Part shown: one piece after another, positions 60,812 to 64,000 of the stretch | Layout: each line of letters opens with the position of its first letter | Numbering within the stretch: the stretch's first letter is position 1 | From: Crocinitomicaceae bacterium | GTDB lineage: Bacteria > Bacteroidota > Bacteroidia > Flavobacteriales_D > Crocinitomicaceae | Direction of reading: 5' to 3' | NCBI GenBank assembly: GCA_030730025.1 | Contig: JANQWC010000028.1 | Span: 1 to 64,000 of the forward strand | Length of the DNA: 64,000 nucleotides | Made by a program: the position numbers and the translations under genes | The notes under the pieces: model-generated | The model's database searches: none | Seen by the model: only the letters and a program-made list of their open reading frames with translations | What the model was told of the DNA's origin: nothing

Positions 60812-61540
60812 ATGACAAACTGGTTAGAACGCACCGAACTTTTAATGAGTGCACAAAGTATGGAGCAACTCAAAAAAGCACACGTGCTGATTGTTGGGCT
60901 CGGCGGGATTGGCTCTTATGCGGCAGAGTTTATTGCCAGAGGTGGAGTAGGGCGCATGACGATTATTGATGGCGATGATTTTGACGCGACCAATAAAAAC
61001 AGACAGCTTACGGCGCTCGATTCTACTTTGGGTCGGAACAAAGCGGTGGTTTTCGCCGAGCGGATCAAAGAAATCAATCCGGATTGTCAGCTGACGGTGA
61101 TTGAAGAATTTGTCTTGCCAGCGCGTGTTTGGGAAATTTTGCAAGAAGACCGCCCCGATTATGTCATGGATTGTATCGACTCTGTAACGCCTAAACTCGA
61201 ATGGATTTTAGCCTGTAAGCGACTCAAGGTCAAAATAATTTCTCACATGGGTGCAGGTGGTAAAACCGACCCTGCGCAAGTTCGGGTTGGCAATATGGAA
61301 CAACTTTCCGGTTGCAAATTGGGTGCACACATCAAAAAACGCATGAAGCGCAAGAATGCGTCTTACCGCGGTGTGAAGGTCGTTTTCTCGACAGAAGTTC
61401 AGCAGCCACATTCCCTTAAGATGACCGACGGCACTCGCTACAAGAAGAGTTTTTATGGAACTGTGAGTTATATGCCAGCCCTTTTTGGCCTCATGGGCGC
61501 GTCGGAAGTATTGCGAAATTTATCGAAAGTAAAAGCATAA
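60812..61540 (+). CDS. tcdA: tRNA threonylcarbamoyladenosine dehydratase (TcdA/ThiF family)
   Basis: VLIVGLGGIGSYAAEFIARGGVGRMTIIDGDDFDATNKNRQL. Confidence 0.92.
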   Translation: MTNWLERTELLMSAQSMEQLKKAHVLIVGLGGIGSYAAEFIARGGVGRMTIIDGDDFDATNKNRQLTALDSTLGRNKAVVFAERIKEINPDCQLTVIEEFVLPARVWEILQEDRPDYVMDCIDSVTPKLEWILACKRLKVKIISHMGAGGKTDPAQVRVGNMEQLSGCKLGAHIKKRMKRKNASYRGVKVVFSTEVQQPHSLKMTDGTRYKKSFYGTVSYMPALFGLMGASEVLRNLSKVKA

Positions 61541-61594
61541 ATTAGTTTTATTGGTGTCATTTCATTAACTTTTGGCTCTAAAATCAGCTCAACT

Positions 61595-63598
61595 ATGAAA
61601 AGAAACGCCTTACTTTTAATGGGTTTACTCAGTACCCATCTGGTCTCAGCCCAGCTTTTTTCCGATAATTTTGACAGCTACGCATTAGGGTCTTTTATTG
61701 GTCCGCAATCCAATAACTGGACAACTTGGTCTGGTGCACAAGGAGGTGCAGAAGATGCCGCCACCACCAATAACCAAGCTGCAAGTGCGCCTCATTCTGT
61801 TTATTTCTCCTCTACAGCTGCTGGCGGAGGGCCGCAAGATGTCGTGCTCACCTTCGGACAACTTTACAATTCTGGAATTTTCACACTCAGTTCAGATTTC
61901 TACGTCAATAGCGGAAAAGGCGCTTATTACAATATACAAGGAGCCACCACCATCGGAAATTTATGGGCGCTCAACGTTCACATGGACGCTGGTGAATTGG
62001 CCATAGACGACGGCAACACGCCTAATCTATGCCTTACTACTTATCCGCAAGCTACTTGGTTCAATTTGAAAATCGAGGCAAACCTTACCCTTCATGTTTG
62101 GAAGGCTTATGTCAATAACGTTTTGGTTGGTACTTGGGTCAACGGCATCAATACCGTTGCTTCAGCAGATTATTTCCCGCTCCAAAACAACCAATTTTTC
62201 ATGGATAACGTAAGTTTTGATCACCAAAGTTACACGCTACCTGCGCTCAATGCCATGGTGGGTTCATTGGATATGGGTGGCAGCATCGCGGGCCAAAACG
62301 TGACACCAACGGTTTCTATCCTCAACGCAGGCCAAAACGCGCTCACTTCTTTTGATGTGAATCTCAACTACAACGGTCAGAACTACACACAAAACATCAC
62401 GGGCGTCAACGTCGCGAGCATTGCTAGCTATGAAGTGAGTATCCCGGCCTTTGATTTAGTGCCAGGCGCACAAAATGCGGTGGTCACCATTTCGAATATC
62501 AACGGCGGCAACGACGACAACGCTGCAGACAACACGCTTACCCAAGCAATTGATCCTGTTGTTCCGGCAGCGGGCAAAATTGTCGTTGGCGAAGAGGCAA
62601 CCGGCACGTGGTGTCAGTGGTGTCCGCGCGGAGCAGTATTTATGGACAAATTTGCTACTGATTACAATGGTTTCTGGGCCGGTATTGCCGTGCACAACGG
62701 CGACCCAATGGTGGTTGCCGATTACGACGCAGGTATTGGCGCGCTCATCGGTGGCTACCCAAGCTCGCTTGTAGACCGCGTTGGCGATGTAGACCCATCT
62801 CAAATGAGCTCAGATTTCTTTACCCGTTTGCAAACTGCTCCAAAAGGGGTGCTTACTAATGGCGCTACCTGGGATCCTGCAACGCGTGTGCTAAACGTTT
62901 CAGTAAGTACCGAAATGCTACAAGCAACTACTGGATCTTATAAAGTCGCTTGTGTCTTGACTGAAGACGGCGTTACGGGTACAGGTTCTGGCTACAACCA
63001 ATCGAATGCTTATGCGGGCGGTAACAACGGCGTCATGGGCGGCTTCGAAAGCTTGCCAAGCCCAGTGCCTGCTGCACAAATGGTTTATGATCATGTGGCG
63101 CGTGCCATTGCACCTAGCTTTACAGGTCAAACAGGCGTGATTGCTGCCACTACAACAGTAGGCGACAACTATACAGCTAACTTTAGCTTTACCTTACCAT
63201 CAACTTGGGACGAAACATCAATGCACATCGTTGGTATGCTCATCGATCCACAAGGTCAGATTGACAACGCTGGTTATACAAACATCAATGAAGCCGTTCA
63301 AAACGGATATGTTGGCGTACAAGAACAAATTGGAGCTGTCAATTTAGAGCAAATGCTTACAGTAGCGCCAAACCCAGCTACTGATTTTGCGAACATCACG
63401 CTGCATATTCCGACAGCTGCACCGGTTAGTGTGCGCGTACTCGATGCAAAAGGTGGAATTTTACAAGCGCGACAGTTTGGTAGCCTGCAAGGTGATTTCG
63501 AAATTGGCCTCAACACCAGTAACTATGCACCAGGTTTATATGTTGTAGAATTACAAATGAACGGTCAACGCACACAAAAGAAATTGGTGATCAGATAA
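61595..63598 (+). CDS. Omp28-related secreted protein with T9SS type A sorting domain
   Basis: EEATGTWCQWCPRGAVFMDKFATDY CxxC region; C-terminus LTVAPNPATDFANITLHIP...GLYVVELQMNGQRTQKKLVIR. Confidence 0.9.
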   Translation: MKRNALLLMGLLSTHLVSAQLFSDNFDSYALGSFIGPQSNNWTTWSGAQGGAEDAATTNNQAASAPHSVYFSSTAAGGGPQDVVLTFGQLYNSGIFTLSSDFYVNSGKGAYYNIQGATTIGNLWALNVHMDAGELAIDDGNTPNLCLTTYPQATWFNLKIEANLTLHVWKAYVNNVLVGTWVNGINTVASADYFPLQNNQFFMDNVSFDHQSYTLPALNAMVGSLDMGGSIAGQNVTPTVSILNAGQNALTSFDVNLNYNGQNYTQNITGVNVASIASYEVSIPAFDLVPGAQNAVVTISNINGGNDDNAADNTLTQAIDPVVPAAGKIVVGEEATGTWCQWCPRGAVFMDKFATDYNGFWAGIAVHNGDPMVVADYDAGIGALIGGYPSSLVDRVGDVDPSQMSSDFFTRLQTAPKGVLTNGATWDPATRVLNVSVSTEMLQATTGSYKVACVLTEDGVTGTGSGYNQSNAYAGGNNGVMGGFESLPSPVPAAQMVYDHVARAIAPSFTGQTGVIAATTTVGDNYTANFSFTLPSTWDETSMHIVGMLIDPQGQIDNAGYTNINEAVQNGYVGVQEQIGAVNLEQMLTVAPNPATDFANITLHIPTAAPVSVRVLDAKGGILQARQFGSLQGDFEIGLNTSNYAPGLYVVELQMNGQRTQKKLVIR

Positions 63599-63624
63599 GC
63601 AACTCACCAGTAAAGACATAAATG

Positions 63625-63651
63625 AAAAGAGCCGCAATTTGCGGCTCTTTT
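63625..63651. terminator. bidirectional intrinsic terminator
   Basis: AAAAGAGCCGCA-ATT-TGCGGCTCTTTT between convergent genes. Confidence 0.88.
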
Positions 63652-64000
63652 TTATTTGGTAGAAACGACCTTGATGCTTTCCTTTACGATTTGCGCTTTG
63701 GCCCTGACCTCTTGCATATCGGCGGCACTGATGGTGACGTGCCCCATTTTGCGAAATGGTTTGGTGTGTGTTTTTCCGTATAAATGTGGGTGCACACCCG
63801 GTAATTTCAAGATTTCTTCGAGCCCTTGGTAACGAACAGGCCCTTCATGGCCTTTTTCGCCAACGAGGTTCAACATCGCGCCCGCACTGTGTAGTTTGGT
63901 GTCGCCCAAAGGGAGGTTGAGAATGGCGCGCAAATGCTGTTCAAATTGAGAGCAACGCGCAATTTCTATGGTGTGGTGTCCGCTGTTGTGCGGTCTAGGG
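63652..64000 (-). CDS. purK: 5-(carboxyamino)imidazole ribonucleotide synthase, C-terminal part (runs off window)
   Basis: Continuous frame PRPHNSGHHTIEIARCSQFEQHLRAILNLPLGDTKLHSAGAMLNLVGE to window end. Confidence 0.94.
   Translation of the reverse strand, partial: PRPHNSGHHTIEIARCSQFEQHLRAILNLPLGDTKLHSAGAMLNLVGEKGHEGPVRYQGLEEILKLPGVHPHLYGKTHTKPFRKMGHVTISAADMQEVRAKAQIVKESIKVVSTK

Overview
The window is a Bacteroidota-type chromosomal segment, supported by T9SS sorting-domain proteins, DUF4290, a short RpoD and TAnnTTTG promoter boxes. It holds one tRNA-Met and about 55 densely packed, mostly housekeeping genes. I see no CRISPR array, IS element, prophage or recognisable defence island. Recognisable content includes icmF-bshC-eda, purE, lpdA, purL-DUF4290-murA-tlpA, gdhA, gcvT-efp, parE-parC, rpoD, gap-cmk, htrA, dapF-GNAT-mltG-glycosylasparaginase-beta-mannosidase, trpS, gatC, trmB, two POT transporters, tcdA, and purK running off the right edge. 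The best leads are architectural. (i) Exact TAnnTTTG -7 boxes lie 4 nt (once 5 nt) upstream of the start codon at seven genes, implying leaderless mRNAs. (ii) Three TGTTAA boxes phased at 10 bp lie between htrA and a dapF-led envelope/glycan gene block. (iii) An adjacent exported glycosylasparaginase and beta-mannosidase could form a mini N-glycan-core degradation module. (iv) A divergent DUF2256/TIGR03643 pair shares a 39-bp intergenic region. (v) Half of the convergent gene pairs overlap at their 3' ends. I found no clear wholly new system. Starts were adjusted by eye where the ORF track over-extends; family calls rest on recognised motifs, with no database search.
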